A stretch of DNA of 34,362 nucleotides from Betaproteobacteria bacterium (lineage in GTDB: Bacteria; Pseudomonadota; Gammaproteobacteria; Burkholderiales; Burkholderiaceae_C). The DNA lies in NCBI GenBank assembly GCA_013289985.1, contig JABCYW010000055.1, positions 1 to 34,362 of the forward strand, read 5' to 3'. The translations under genes were made by a program, and so were the position numbers. Under the pieces are notes generated by a model, which saw nothing but the letters and a program-made list of their open reading frames with translations, searched no databases and was not told where the DNA came from. This document shows positions 1 to 8,800 of this stretch, one piece after another (the stretch's first letter is position 1; every line of letters begins with the position of its first letter).

Positions 1-1158
1 GAGGCCGTGCGCTTCTACAAGGATCGCTTCGGCCTGAACCCGGTGGGCACAGGGCCGTTCCACGTCGACCGCGAGCTCGATCGCAAGGGCGTGATCCGGC
101 TCCTGAAGAACCCGGACTACTACGGCGTCTATCCGAGCGTGGGCGAGCCGGGCGACGCCGCCAAGGGCCTGCTGAAGGACGCTGGCAAGCGCCTGCCGCT
201 CGTGGACGTGCTGGAGTTGCCCCTGATCGAGGAAGCCCAGCCGGCCGCGCTGAAGTTCCTGCGCGGCGAGATCGACTGGCGGCTGCTCGATCGCGCCAAC
301 TTCTCCAAGTTGATCCGTCGCACGCCGGATGGCGGGTTCCGCGTCGCGGACGACTATGCGGCCCGGTTCGGCATTTCCTACGCCCCGGCGCCCGGACTCG
401 TGTACCTGGTGCTGAACATGAAGGACCCGATCCTCGGCAGGAACAAGGCACTGCGCCAGGCGCTGGCGGCGGCGATCGACGGGCAGGCGGTGATCGACGT
501 GCTGCTCAACGGACGCGGACGCCGGCTCGGCGGCATCGTGCCCGCCGAGCTTCCGGGCAGCGACCGCGACACCGGCGCCACGGTGCGCAAGCCCGACCTG
601 GCACTCGCGAAGAAGCTGCTGGCGGATGCGGGCTATCCGGGCGGCGCCGGCCTGCCGCCGCTCACGATGAGCTTCTACCTCACCGACGCCGAGATGCACA
701 ATTTCTTCGACCTGATGCGCGCGCAGCTCGCGGCGATCGGGGTGCAGCTCAAGGGATCGTTCTCGGACCTGCCGGCGTTCATCAAGGCCACCAATGGCGG
801 CAACTTCCAGATCGCCTATGCCAACTGGGGGGCCGACTACCCGGATGCCGAGGACTTCTACCAGCTTCTCTACAGCAAGAACCTGGCGCCGGGCCCCAAC
901 ACCGGTGCCTGGGCGAATGCGGCCTACGACAGCGCCTACGAGGCCTCGCGACTGATGCAGAACGGGCCGGCCCGCTATGCGTACTTCAAGACGATGAATG
1001 CCGTGATCGACGACGAGACGCCGATGATCGCCCTCTACGATCCGCTGCTGTTCGGCATCCACCAGAAGTGGGTGAGCAACTTCAAGCGCAACCCGCTGAC
1101 CAGCGAGAACATCTACCTGCGCGTCGATCCCGTGGCCAGGAAGAAGGGCACGCAATGA
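1..1158 (+). CDS. ABC transporter substrate-binding protein, family 5 (5'-truncated)
   Basis: This is the C-terminal part (about 385 residues) of a periplasmic peptide/oligopeptide-binding protein of the SBP_bac_5 (DppA/OppA) class. The frame is open to base 1, so the start lies outside the window. Visible family traits are the VGTGPFHVDR segment early in the fragment, the block AKKLLADAGYPGG that is typical of lobe 2 in this family, and a late block with MIALYDPLLFG. The TGA stop is followed after a few bases by a DppB-type permease and then a DppC-type permease, so the three form one import operon. The binding protein would capture the ligand in the periplasm and deliver it to the permease pair. 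No ATPase gene (DppD/DppF type) is in the window. The ligand cannot be told from sequence. Confidence 0.9.
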   Translation, partial: EAVRFYKDRFGLNPVGTGPFHVDRELDRKGVIRLLKNPDYYGVYPSVGEPGDAAKGLLKDAGKRLPLVDVLELPLIEEAQPAALKFLRGEIDWRLLDRANFSKLIRRTPDGGFRVADDYAARFGISYAPAPGLVYLVLNMKDPILGRNKALRQALAAAIDGQAVIDVLLNGRGRRLGGIVPAELPGSDRDTGATVRKPDLALAKKLLADAGYPGGAGLPPLTMSFYLTDAEMHNFFDLMRAQLAAIGVQLKGSFSDLPAFIKATNGGNFQIAYANWGADYPDAEDFYQLLYSKNLAPGPNTGAWANAAYDSAYEASRLMQNGPARYAYFKTMNAVIDDETPMIALYDPLLFGIHQKWVSNFKRNPLTSENIYLRVDPVARKKGTQ

Positions 1159-1177
1159 CGCCATGGGGAGCCCGCTG

Positions 1178-2110
1178 ATGGGTACATACATCGTCCGCCG
1201 GCTGCTGCAGGCCATCCCCACCGTGTTCGGCGTGGCGCTGCTCACCTTCCTGCTGTTCAACGCGTTCGGGCCCGACCCGGTACGCGCGGCGCTCGGCAAC
1301 CATGCGACGCCGGAGGCGATCGCCAACCTGCGCCACCAGTGGGGGCTGGATCAATCGCTGCCCATGCAGTTCGCCGACTTCCTGCGCCAGATCGCCACCT
1401 TCGACTATGGCAAGTCCTACGTCACCGGCGACGACCTGGGCACGCAGCTGAAGTCGGGCGCGCTGGTGAGCCTGTCGGTGACGGTGCCGCCGTTCGTGTT
1501 CGGCGCGATCGTCAACGTGTCCATCGCGCTGTTCATCACGCGCCACCGCGACGGCATCGTCGACCGCGCCGCGCGCGCGCTGTTCATCGCGGCGATGAGC
1601 GTGTCGGCGCTGGTCTACGTGCTGGCGCTGCAGTACCTGCTGGCGTTCAAGCTCGACTGGTTCCCCATCAACGGCTACGAGGGCGGCTGGGCCGCGGCGA
1701 AGTACCTGGCGCTGCCGTGGCTGATCCAGCTGCTGCTGCTGATGGGGCCCGACATCCGTCTCTACCGCACGCTGTTCCTGGCCGACATCAACGCCGACTG
1801 GGTGCGCACCGCGCGTTCCAAGGGCGCGGGCGAGGGCCGGGTGCTGTTCCGCCACGTGCTGCCCAACGCGTGGATCCCCATCATCACGCAGAACGTCACC
1901 ACGATCCCGTTCCTGATCCTGGGCTCGTTCCTGATGGAGCGCTTCTTCTCGATCCCGGGCATCGGCAACCTCACCATCGATGCGCTGTCGCGCGGCGACC
2001 TGCCCGTGCTCAAGGCCGTGACGGTGCTGGGCGCGCTGGCGCTGGTGCTGTTCAACCTGGTCAACGACCTGCTTTACGCGGTGGCCGATCCGCGCGTGAG
2101 GCTGTCATGA
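1178..2110 (+). CDS. ABC transporter permease, DppB type
   Basis: This is an inner-membrane permease subunit of a peptide-type ABC importer. It begins with the typical N-terminus MGTYIVRRLLQAIPTVFGVA (first membrane helix), followed by about five more helices. The cytoplasmic EAA loop that docks the ATPase is present as RTARSKGAGEGRVLFRHVLP. I chose the ATG at 1178 because GGGGAG lies seven bases upstream. The in-frame ATG at 1163 would add five residues and has no clear ribosome binding site. The gene follows the binding-protein gene closely, and its TGA stop overlaps the start of the next permease as ATGA, which implies translational coupling. The length of 310 residues is normal for the family. 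Confidence 0.92.
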   Translation: MGTYIVRRLLQAIPTVFGVALLTFLLFNAFGPDPVRAALGNHATPEAIANLRHQWGLDQSLPMQFADFLRQIATFDYGKSYVTGDDLGTQLKSGALVSLSVTVPPFVFGAIVNVSIALFITRHRDGIVDRAARALFIAAMSVSALVYVLALQYLLAFKLDWFPINGYEGGWAAAKYLALPWLIQLLLLMGPDIRLYRTLFLADINADWVRTARSKGAGEGRVLFRHVLPNAWIPIITQNVTTIPFLILGSFLMERFFSIPGIGNLTIDALSRGDLPVLKAVTVLGALALVLFNLVNDLLYAVADPRVRLS

Positions 2111-2982
2111 GCAGCGTGCCCACCGCCGTCCACCTGAAGCCGCGCTCCGCGGCCATGGAGGCCCTGGCCGCGCTCTGGCGCCGGCCGCACATCCGTGCCT
2201 GCATGCTCGTCGTGCTCGCGTACCTGCTGGTGGCCGTGGCCGGCTACGCGCACCTGCTGCCCGACCACGAGGCGGCGGTGGGCGACGCGCAGCAGCCGCC
2301 CGACTGGCACCTGGCCACGCTGCTGGGCACCGACATCCTGGGCCGCTCCGTGCTGTGGCGCGTGCTCGCCGGCGCGCAGACGGCCGTCACGATCGGGCTG
2401 GTCACCACCGCCCTGGCCGTGCCCTTCGGCACCGCGCTGGGCCTGGCCGCGGGCTACTTCGGCGGCTGGGTGGATGCGGTCATCAACTGGGTCTACTCGG
2501 TGGTGGTGTCCGTGCCCGACATCCTGCTGATCACCGCGATCTCCTACACGCTGGGCAAGGGCCTCTCGTCGATGTGCGTGGCCATCGCCGCCACGAGCTG
2601 GGTCAGCATCATGCGGCTGGTGCGCGGCGAGGTGCTGCGCCACAAGGGCAGCGACTACGTGCTCGCGGCGCGCAGCCTGGGCGCCGGCGCGCGCCGCATC
2701 ATGTTCTCGGAGATCCTGCCCAACGTGATCCACGTGGCCATCGTCACGTCGTCGCTGGTGCTGCTGGCGGCGGTCAAGGGCGAGGTGATCCTCACCTACC
2801 TGGGGCTGGGTGTGCAGGACGGCGCCAGCTGGGGCCTGCTGATCGCGGGCGCGTCGCAGGATCTCACGAACGAGATCTGGGGGCCGCTGGCGGGAACCGT
2901 GACGGCGATGTTCCTGCTGATCTACTCGTTGAGTGCGATCGGCGACGCGTTGCGCGACGTGCTCGATCCGCGGTTGACGTAG
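2107..2982 (+). CDS. ABC transporter permease, DppC type
   Basis: This is the second permease of the importer, 291 residues. It has a hydrophilic N-terminal tail and a first helix at about residues 36-52. A periplasmic segment with LLGTDILGRSVLWRVLAG follows, which is the hallmark GTDxLGRD-like region of DppC/OppC proteins. The remaining helices carry the EAA loop AARSLGAGARRIMFSEILPN. The ATG at 2107 overlaps the preceding stop by four bases. The protein ends in DPRL, as is common in this family. The open frame extends far upstream of 2107, but that part is an antisense or out-of-frame shadow of the DppB gene. It ends seven bases before the convergent small gene, so no separate terminator fits between them. 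Confidence 0.92.
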   Translation: MSSVPTAVHLKPRSAAMEALAALWRRPHIRACMLVVLAYLLVAVAGYAHLLPDHEAAVGDAQQPPDWHLATLLGTDILGRSVLWRVLAGAQTAVTIGLVTTALAVPFGTALGLAAGYFGGWVDAVINWVYSVVVSVPDILLITAISYTLGKGLSSMCVAIAATSWVSIMRLVRGEVLRHKGSDYVLAARSLGAGARRIMFSEILPNVIHVAIVTSSLVLLAAVKGEVILTYLGLGVQDGASWGLLIAGASQDLTNEIWGPLAGTVTAMFLLIYSLSAIGDALRDVLDPRLT

Positions 2983-2989
2983 CGGCGGC

Positions 2990-3262
2990 TCAGGCGCTCG
3001 CCGGCGTGGCCCCGGGCTGGCCGAAGAAGACGCGGAAGATCTCCGGCTCGTCGATGTCGCGCACCGCCAGGCCTTCCAGCGCCTCGCGGAACTTCGCGGG
3101 CTGCTCGAGCGAGTCGAAGTCCACCGGCATCGTCTCGGCCCAGCCGGGCGCGTCGTCCGTGCGCACCACGAGGTGCTGCAGCGACGGCTGGAATTCCCAG
3201 TCGATCGACATGTCCGGCGTGCGCCTGCCCGGCGCGGGCGAGATCTTGAAAGCGGTGTTCAT
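2990..3262 (-). CDS. Small acidic protein of unknown function, 90 residues
   Basis: I do not recognise this protein. It starts MNTAFKISPAPG, is rich in Asp and Glu, and has no signal peptide or membrane segment, so it is probably cytosolic. A proline-rich N-terminus is followed by a compact region with IDWEFQPSLQHLVV and DEPEIFRVFFG. I chose the ATG at 3262 because a strong GGAGGG sits seven bases upstream. The longer frame to 3445 has no such site. It is convergent with the ABC permease genes and ends seven bases from the last of them. It is probably a single-gene transcript. A real gene is likely because the Shine-Dalgarno is excellent and the composition is not that of a frame shadow. Confidence 0.65.
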   Translation of the reverse strand: MNTAFKISPAPGRRTPDMSIDWEFQPSLQHLVVRTDDAPGWAETMPVDFDSLEQPAKFREALEGLAVRDIDEPEIFRVFFGQPGATPASA

Positions 3263-3558
3263 GGCGGTTCCCTCCGATGATCCGAAAGGTACGCCGGGTG
3301 ACGCCTCCTGTCCGGCCGAAGTAAAGGGTATTCCCGGCCAGTTCGCCTCCGCGCCTGCCCGACCGGGCGGCGCGCGATTCTGTCCACCGAAACTGTGGAC
3401 AACTCTGTGGGCCGACCCGGGGGAGTGCCCGCCAGGCCGCGCCAATGCTCGTTGTCAAGCGATGTGCTGCGGGATTGGGCAGGGCGGGGCGCAATCTTTT
3501 TTTGCGCGCGCCTGCACCGAAAACCCGCTTTCCGTGCATCCGGGCCGCCAGCGCCGAT
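3263..3558. other. Intergenic region with two short inverted repeats
   Basis: No gene is visible here. A perfect 7-bp inverted repeat, TGTCCAC (3381-3387) and GTGGACA (3395-3401) with a 7-base loop, lies about 120 bases upstream of the small gene on the minus strand. It could be an operator. A second dyad, GCGCAA (3489-3494) and TTGCGC (3502-3507), flanks a T-rich loop near the end of the MgtC-family gene. It could end that transcript, but the T-run lies within the loop rather than after the stem. Confidence 0.4.
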
Positions 3559-4311
3559 TCAGTTGCGGCAATGCGAAAGCTGGAAGCTCTCCACGAGCTC
3601 GTTGCTGCCCATCGCGTGCGCGAGCTCGGTCATCGATGTGTGCCGGCGGTTGTTGCGCGCCGTGGCGATGAAGTGCCACTCGGCCACGCCGCGCGTCGCG
3701 TGGATCGCCAGCGAGCCGTCCACCATCTCGAAGCCGTGCTGGGCCACCGCCTCGCGGAATTCCTGCTCATGGGGCGCCACGCCGGGCTTGAACTGCACGG
3801 TCACCGACAGCGACGCGAGCGCCGGCAGCCACGACTCGATGCGCTGCACCCACAGCATGCACAGGATGGACAGCGCGGCCAGCAGGATCGCCGCCCCGTA
3901 GAAGCCCACGCCCACGAGAACGCCGATCACGCTGGCCGACCAGATCGACGCGGCCGTCGTGAGCCCGCGGATGTTGAGCCCGTCCTTCATGATCACGCCC
4001 GCGCCCAGGAAGCCGACGCCGGTCACGATGCCCTGCACCACGCGCGTGGGGTCGACGCTCGTCACCGTGCCGGCATGCAGCCCGCCGTACCACAGCGTCG
4101 GATAGCCCACGAACGTCGTCAGCGCGGCCGACGCCATGCAGACCAGGCCATAGGTGCGCATGCCGATCGCGCGGCCGTGGAACGTGCGTTCGTAGCCGAC
4201 GGCCAGGCCCAGCAGCAGCGCGCCGGCAAGCGTGAGGAACATCGCCAGGTTGGCGCGGATCTCGGTCACCGACCAATAGGCGGAGAGGGTACTGTCCCAG
4301 ATCGATTGCAT
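3559..4311 (-). CDS. MgtC/SapB family membrane protein
   Basis: This is an inner-membrane protein of the MgtC/SapB family, whose members are linked to growth in low magnesium and to control of the F-type ATPase in pathogens. The family signature is clear. The N-terminal membrane region has LLLGLAVGYERTFHGRAIGMR, then GIVTGVGFLGAGVIMKDG and IRGLTTAASIWSASVIGVLVG, giving about five helices. A cytosolic C-terminal domain of about 90 residues follows, resembling the ACT-like regulatory domain of longer MgtC proteins. The ATG at 4311 (MQSIWDS, 250 residues) fits family starts best. A longer frame reaches 4392 but adds only a basic, unconserved stretch, and neither start has a strong ribosome binding site. 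It stands between a porin and a small unknown gene, with no magnesium-responsive leader that I can identify. Confidence 0.88.
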   Translation of the reverse strand: MQSIWDSTLSAYWSVTEIRANLAMFLTLAGALLLGLAVGYERTFHGRAIGMRTYGLVCMASAALTTFVGYPTLWYGGLHAGTVTSVDPTRVVQGIVTGVGFLGAGVIMKDGLNIRGLTTAASIWSASVIGVLVGVGFYGAAILLAALSILCMLWVQRIESWLPALASLSVTVQFKPGVAPHEQEFREAVAQHGFEMVDGSLAIHATRGVAEWHFIATARNNRRHTSMTELAHAMGSNELVESFQLSHCRN

Positions 4312-4437
4312 GGCAGTGGAGCGGCGGCTCGCGGTGTGGATGACCCCCTGAAGATAGCGCATCGGCCCCGGCCGACGGCTTCGCGATTTCATCCACCTGT
4401 CGCGCGCGGCGCCAGATCACTCCGGTGGGGATGCCGG

Positions 4438-5478
4438 TCAGTCGAACCTGCGCCGGATCCCGATCGCCGCGGACACGCCGCGCGTCTGGCCGCGGACGCG
4501 GTCGTTCATCGCCGCGATGTAGAGGTCGGTCAGGCTGTCGTAGGAATAGAGGTACGCCGCCGATCCGGTGGAATGCCTGCGGTCGACGGCCAAGCCGGTG
4601 GCGGTCGCGACGGCCCCCTGCACCTCGAGCGTTCCCGGGCCCAGCGGGAGGGAGGCGCCCGCCGTGAGGACGTGGCTGCGGATGCCGAAGCCAATGTCGT
4701 TGATCCAGGTGCCCTCTCCGAACACACGGGCGACGCCGAAATCGTAGGTGGCGCCCGCCTGCAGCGTGTTCTCGATCGTGGGAACGTTGATGCCGTCGTT
4801 CAGGTGCACCCGCTGAAGGGAGAGGGCGCCGGCGAACAGGCCGTGGGCCCACACGACGCTGGTGGCGCCATAGTCTCCGCGATGCGCGGCCGCGCCCTTC
4901 GCGTACATCGTGTTGACCGTCAGGCCGTCCAGGTTGGGCGTGCTGTACGAGACGGCGCGATCCCAGTAGAAGTCGCCCTGGACGCCTTCGATGTTTCCAC
5001 TCTGGAAGACATCCCGCACCGCGGGCGAGAAGGCGATCGAATTGCCCAGGGCGTTGAAGCGCACGGTGGTGTCGAACAGGTAGGTCTGCAGGCGCCCGGC
5101 GCGCACGCTGCCGTAGCTGCTGCCGAGCGACACGAAGGCGTTGCGCGAGAGCAGGGGGTCGTTCGGCTTGCGGCCCGTGGCGAAGTCCTGGAACCGGAAG
5201 AAGGTCTCGAGCGTGATGCCCGGCGTCCATCCGCCATCGAGGCTGTCCTTGGCGTTGACGCCGATGAACGTGGCCGACAGCGAGTTGCTGTTGAAGCGAT
5301 CGTCCTTGATGCTCCCGCTCGGCTCGAACCGCCCCCAGGAGAGGTCGGCCACGCCATAGACGTTGTAGTCCACCTGTGAATGGGCCAGCAGCGGGCAGGC
5401 CAGCAGCGCTGCGATCGCCAGTGCCCTTGCCACCTGCCATCCGGTGATGCCGGTCGCCCCGGGTTGTTTCATGTTCAT
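4438..5478 (-). CDS. Gram-negative porin
   Basis: This is a trimeric-type general porin of 346 residues in the outer membrane, of the kind common in Burkholderiales. The signal peptide ends near LLAHSQ, and the mature protein begins VDYNVYGVADLSWGRFEPSG, the usual first strand. Alternating strands follow, with RNAFVSLGSSYGSVRAGR matching the constriction-loop neighbourhood of the family. The C-terminus is GIRRRFD; it lacks the common final Phe because an Asp follows it. The ATG at 5478 overlaps the TGA of the upstream protease gene (ATGA), and a GGGAGG lies just upstream. The ATG at 5472 has better spacing from that site and is the alternative start. The coupling suggests co-expression with the envelope module upstream, although a porin is not an obvious functional partner. 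Confidence 0.85.
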   Translation of the reverse strand: MNMKQPGATGITGWQVARALAIAALLACPLLAHSQVDYNVYGVADLSWGRFEPSGSIKDDRFNSNSLSATFIGVNAKDSLDGGWTPGITLETFFRFQDFATGRKPNDPLLSRNAFVSLGSSYGSVRAGRLQTYLFDTTVRFNALGNSIAFSPAVRDVFQSGNIEGVQGDFYWDRAVSYSTPNLDGLTVNTMYAKGAAAHRGDYGATSVVWAHGLFAGALSLQRVHLNDGINVPTIENTLQAGATYDFGVARVFGEGTWINDIGFGIRSHVLTAGASLPLGPGTLEVQGAVATATGLAVDRRHSTGSAAYLYSYDSLTDLYIAAMNDRVRGQTRGVSAAIGIRRRFD

Positions 5479-5798
5479 GTTCCTCCCGACATCGATCGCC
5501 AGACCAGCCATGTTCCGTTCATCGCGGCGTGGGCGAGGACGCACCAGCGCAGCAGGCGCCAGCGTCCGTAGATGCCGCCGATCAGCAGCGCGGGCAGCGC
5601 CACGGCGAACGCGGCCCATTGCAGCCGGGCCAGCACGTGCACGGCGCCGAACGCCAGGGCCGTGGACACGTTGGCGCGCGCCGCGGGCAGCCCGCGCCGC
5701 AGCAGCCACTCCTGCAGGCCGGCGCGGAACACCGCTTCCTCGACCAACGGCGACAACATCAGCAGCACGGCGATGCGCTCCCCCGTCAATCCCTGCAT
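5475..5798 (-). CDS. mrtJ: Short CPBP-type (glutamic) intramembrane protease, MrtJ-like
   Basis: This 107-residue protein carries all three CPBP/Abi protease motifs: EEAVFR with Glu20, Glu21 and Arg25; FGAVH with His54; and HAAMN with His90 and Asn94. They lie within or beside hydrophobic helices. At 107 residues it is far shorter than ordinary CPBP proteases (about 200-300), so little more than the catalytic core is present. The gene begins 43 bases after the stop of a large exported protein whose C-terminus is a Cys-helix-Arg sorting signal. That pairing matches the JDVT-CTERM/MrtJ type of system, so the protease probably cleaves that signal in the inner membrane. The start at 5798 is set by AGGAG seven bases upstream. 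A longer open frame runs into the neighbour's coding region. The symbol is by motif and context, not by database match. Confidence 0.75.
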   Translation of the reverse strand: MQGLTGERIAVLLMLSPLVEEAVFRAGLQEWLLRRGLPAARANVSTALAFGAVHVLARLQWAAFAVALPALLIGGIYGRWRLLRWCVLAHAAMNGTWLVWRSMSGGT

Positions 5799-5841
5799 GG
5801 CGGCTCTCCTGCCTGCAGACGCGTCACGATTCGGCGCCGTG

Positions 5842-8800
5842 TCATCGTGCGATCTCCGTCTCGCGCCGAGCATCCCGCCGACGTTGGCGGCGTCGCCATG
5901 CCAGTGCCAGCAGCGCCGCCCCCGCCAGGCCCCACAGCATCGGATCGAAGCGGCCGCCGCCGCGGCTGGCGGAGCAGCCACCGCTGGACAGGTCCGGCGC
6001 GGCGTCCGCTTGACCGGTCAGCGCGACATCGCCCGGCTGCGCCTGCGCGTCCGACTGCACCGACAGCGTCCCCGAGGCAGCCCCGGCCGACGTCGGCTGG
6101 AACATCACCGCCACGCTGCACTCGGCGCCCGACTGCAAGGTGAACGGCGCGGCCGGGCAGCTTGCGCCCTGCACCCTGAAGGCGCCCGTGGCATTGATCG
6201 CCGCGATCTGCAGTGCGCCAGAGCCGCTGTTGGACAGGCGAAGCATCGACGGCTGCGAGCGCGTGCCGAGCTGGACGGCGCCGAAGTCCAGCGCAGTGGT
6301 CGACAGCGCGAGCGTCAGTGCCGGGCCACCCGACCCGGTGCCGCTCAGCGTGACGGGCGCCGGCGCGCTGCCGTTGGAGACGACCTGCAGCGTGGCCGAG
6401 CGCGCGCCGCCTGCCGCAGGTGCGAACGCGATATCGATGCGGCAGGAGTCGCCTGCGTACATCGGCTGCATGGCACTGCACGCGCTGTACTTGATCGAGA
6501 ACGCAGACGAGCCGATGCCCACCGCGTTGACGAGGCCCACGGTTGCGCCACCGGGGCCCTGGTTGGTCAGCACCACGGACTGCGTCGCGGAGACCGCGCC
6601 AGCCTGCACGGTGCCGAAATCCAGCGTGGAAACCGCTGGCGACCAGGCGAGCACGGGGGCGGCCGCTGCGGTGCCCGTACCCACCAGCGTCAGCGTGGCG
6701 GGCGAACCCGGCGCGTTGCTGGCGATCGTCAGGGCGCCGCGGATGTCGGCCTGTACCGATGACGGCGCAAAGCTCACGCGCGCCGCGCAGCTGGCGTTGA
6801 TGGCCAGCGTGGCACCCGTGCAGGCGCTCGCGTCCACGATCGTGAAGTCGGCGCCCGTGATGCCGATCGTGGAAATCGCCAGCGGCGCCGTGCCGGTGTT
6901 GGTCAGCGTCGCGACCTGCGACGGATAGGCCCCTCCCAGCGTCTGCGAGCCGAAGTTCAGAGGGGATGGCGTGATCGTGAGCGCGGGCACCGGCGCGGGC
7001 AGGCCGTTGCCGGTCAACCCGATGCTGGCCAGCGGGTTGCTGGCGTTGGAGGCGATCTGCAGCGAGGCGGCGCGCGTGCCCGTTGTCGAGGGCGCGAACG
7101 TGAGCAGCAGCGTACAGTTTGCCTGGGACGCCAGCGGCGCCGAAACGCTGCAGGTGCCGCCGAGCTGGTAGTCGCCGCTCGCGCCGCCCGCCAGCGTGAA
7201 GCTCGAGAACACGATGGGCGCGGCGCTCGCGCCGGAACTCGTGTTCGTCAGGGTGATCGTCTTGGCGTTGGTCGAGCCCACCGCCGTATCGTCGAAGACC
7301 TGCGACCAGGTCGTCGAGGAGATCACGCCCTGCGGCCGCGGCGTGGCCGTGCCCAGCAGCGTGACGGACAGCGGACTGCCCGTGGCCGCATAGGCCAGCG
7401 TGAGGGTCGCGTTGCGGGCGCCGACGTCCGTGGGCGTGAAGCGGACGGCCAGGTTGCAGGTGGAGCCGACCGCGATGGGAACACCCTGGACGCACGCGTT
7501 CGAGGCGTCAAGCGCGAAGTCGCCCGGCACTGCGCCGCCGAACCCCAGCGACTGCGGCGCGATGGGCGAGCCGCTGTTGTTCGTGACGACGGCGGTCGCG
7601 ACGATGGACGAGCCCAGCGCCGTCGTGAATGGCAGAGACTGCATGTTGGCCGTCAGCGGGGGGCTGACGGCGATGGTGGTCTCGGCGAAGCCGCTCGGGT
7701 GCTGTGAGTCGGTGGCCGTGGCGGTGAGCCTGGCGACGAAGGTGCCGGCCTGGTCCACCACCAGGCTGGCGCCCGTGCTCGAGGTGGGGCTGGCGATCGT
7801 GCTCGTGCTGCCGGCCGGCGCGCTGGTGAGCGTCCAGGCATAGGTGAACGAGTCGCCCGCGATGGGCGCGGCCACGCCCGTCAGCGACACGGTCGAGCCA
7901 AGCAGGGCGGTCTGCTGCGCGCCAGCCGTGATGGTGACCTGCACGTTCGACGCCGTGATCGTGGCCGTCGCCTGTGCGCTGCCGTGACCGTCCGTGACAG
8001 TGAGCGTCACGTTGTAGTCGCCGGTCGCTGTCGGCGTGAAGGCCGCGGAGCCGCATGTGAGGGGGTTGCTCACCGTCTGCGCGGCACCACCGTGCTGGGT
8101 GACGACCCAACTGCAGGTGAACGTACCCCCACCGTCACCCGCCTGGCTGCCTGCGCTGCTGAGCGCGACCTGCTGGTTCACGAGGACGGTGCCCGCGTTG
8201 GCGATGTGGGCCGTCGGCGCCGGCGCCGGGCCGGACGAAATCGTGACCGAGGCCGGCGAAGTCGCATGGATGCCCTGGTCGTCGACGTCGAGGGTCACGA
8301 TGTAGCTCTGCGTGCCGGCCGCAGTGAAGGTCGCGCTGGAGCCGGAGGTCGTGAACGCCACGTTGCTGCCGCCGGAGGTCACGGTCCACGCATAGTTGAG
8401 GGTGTCGCCGGCCTGGTGCGTGCTGCCGCCGCCGTCGACGGTGATCGAGTCGCCCGAGTAGTAGTGGCCGTTGGCGGGCGAGGTGACCGCGATGGCTGCG
8501 GTGGGCCGGTCGACGGCGAGCACCGTGCGGGTCACCGGTGCCGAGGAGCCGTAGGAGTCGCTCGTGACCAACTGCACGACGTAGGTGCCATGGCCGGTGG
8601 CCTGGAACGAGGCCGAGGCCCCGGACAGCGTCGTGAAGGCCGCGCCATCCTTGGTGATGGTCCAGCCGTAGTGCAGGTTGATGCCCGCGGAGTTCGGGTC
8701 CGTGGACGTGCCGGCCAGCGCGATGGTGCTGCCCGTGGCCACCACCGTCACCGCCGGCGTGGCGGGTGGCGCCGTGATGCTGGCCACCGGTGCCAGTACC

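Noticed and set aside
3445-5379. Long plus-strand frame of 644 codons across the MgtC and porin genes
   Set aside because: It is antisense to two clearly recognised proteins and has the His/Arg/Gly-rich composition of GC-rich shadows.
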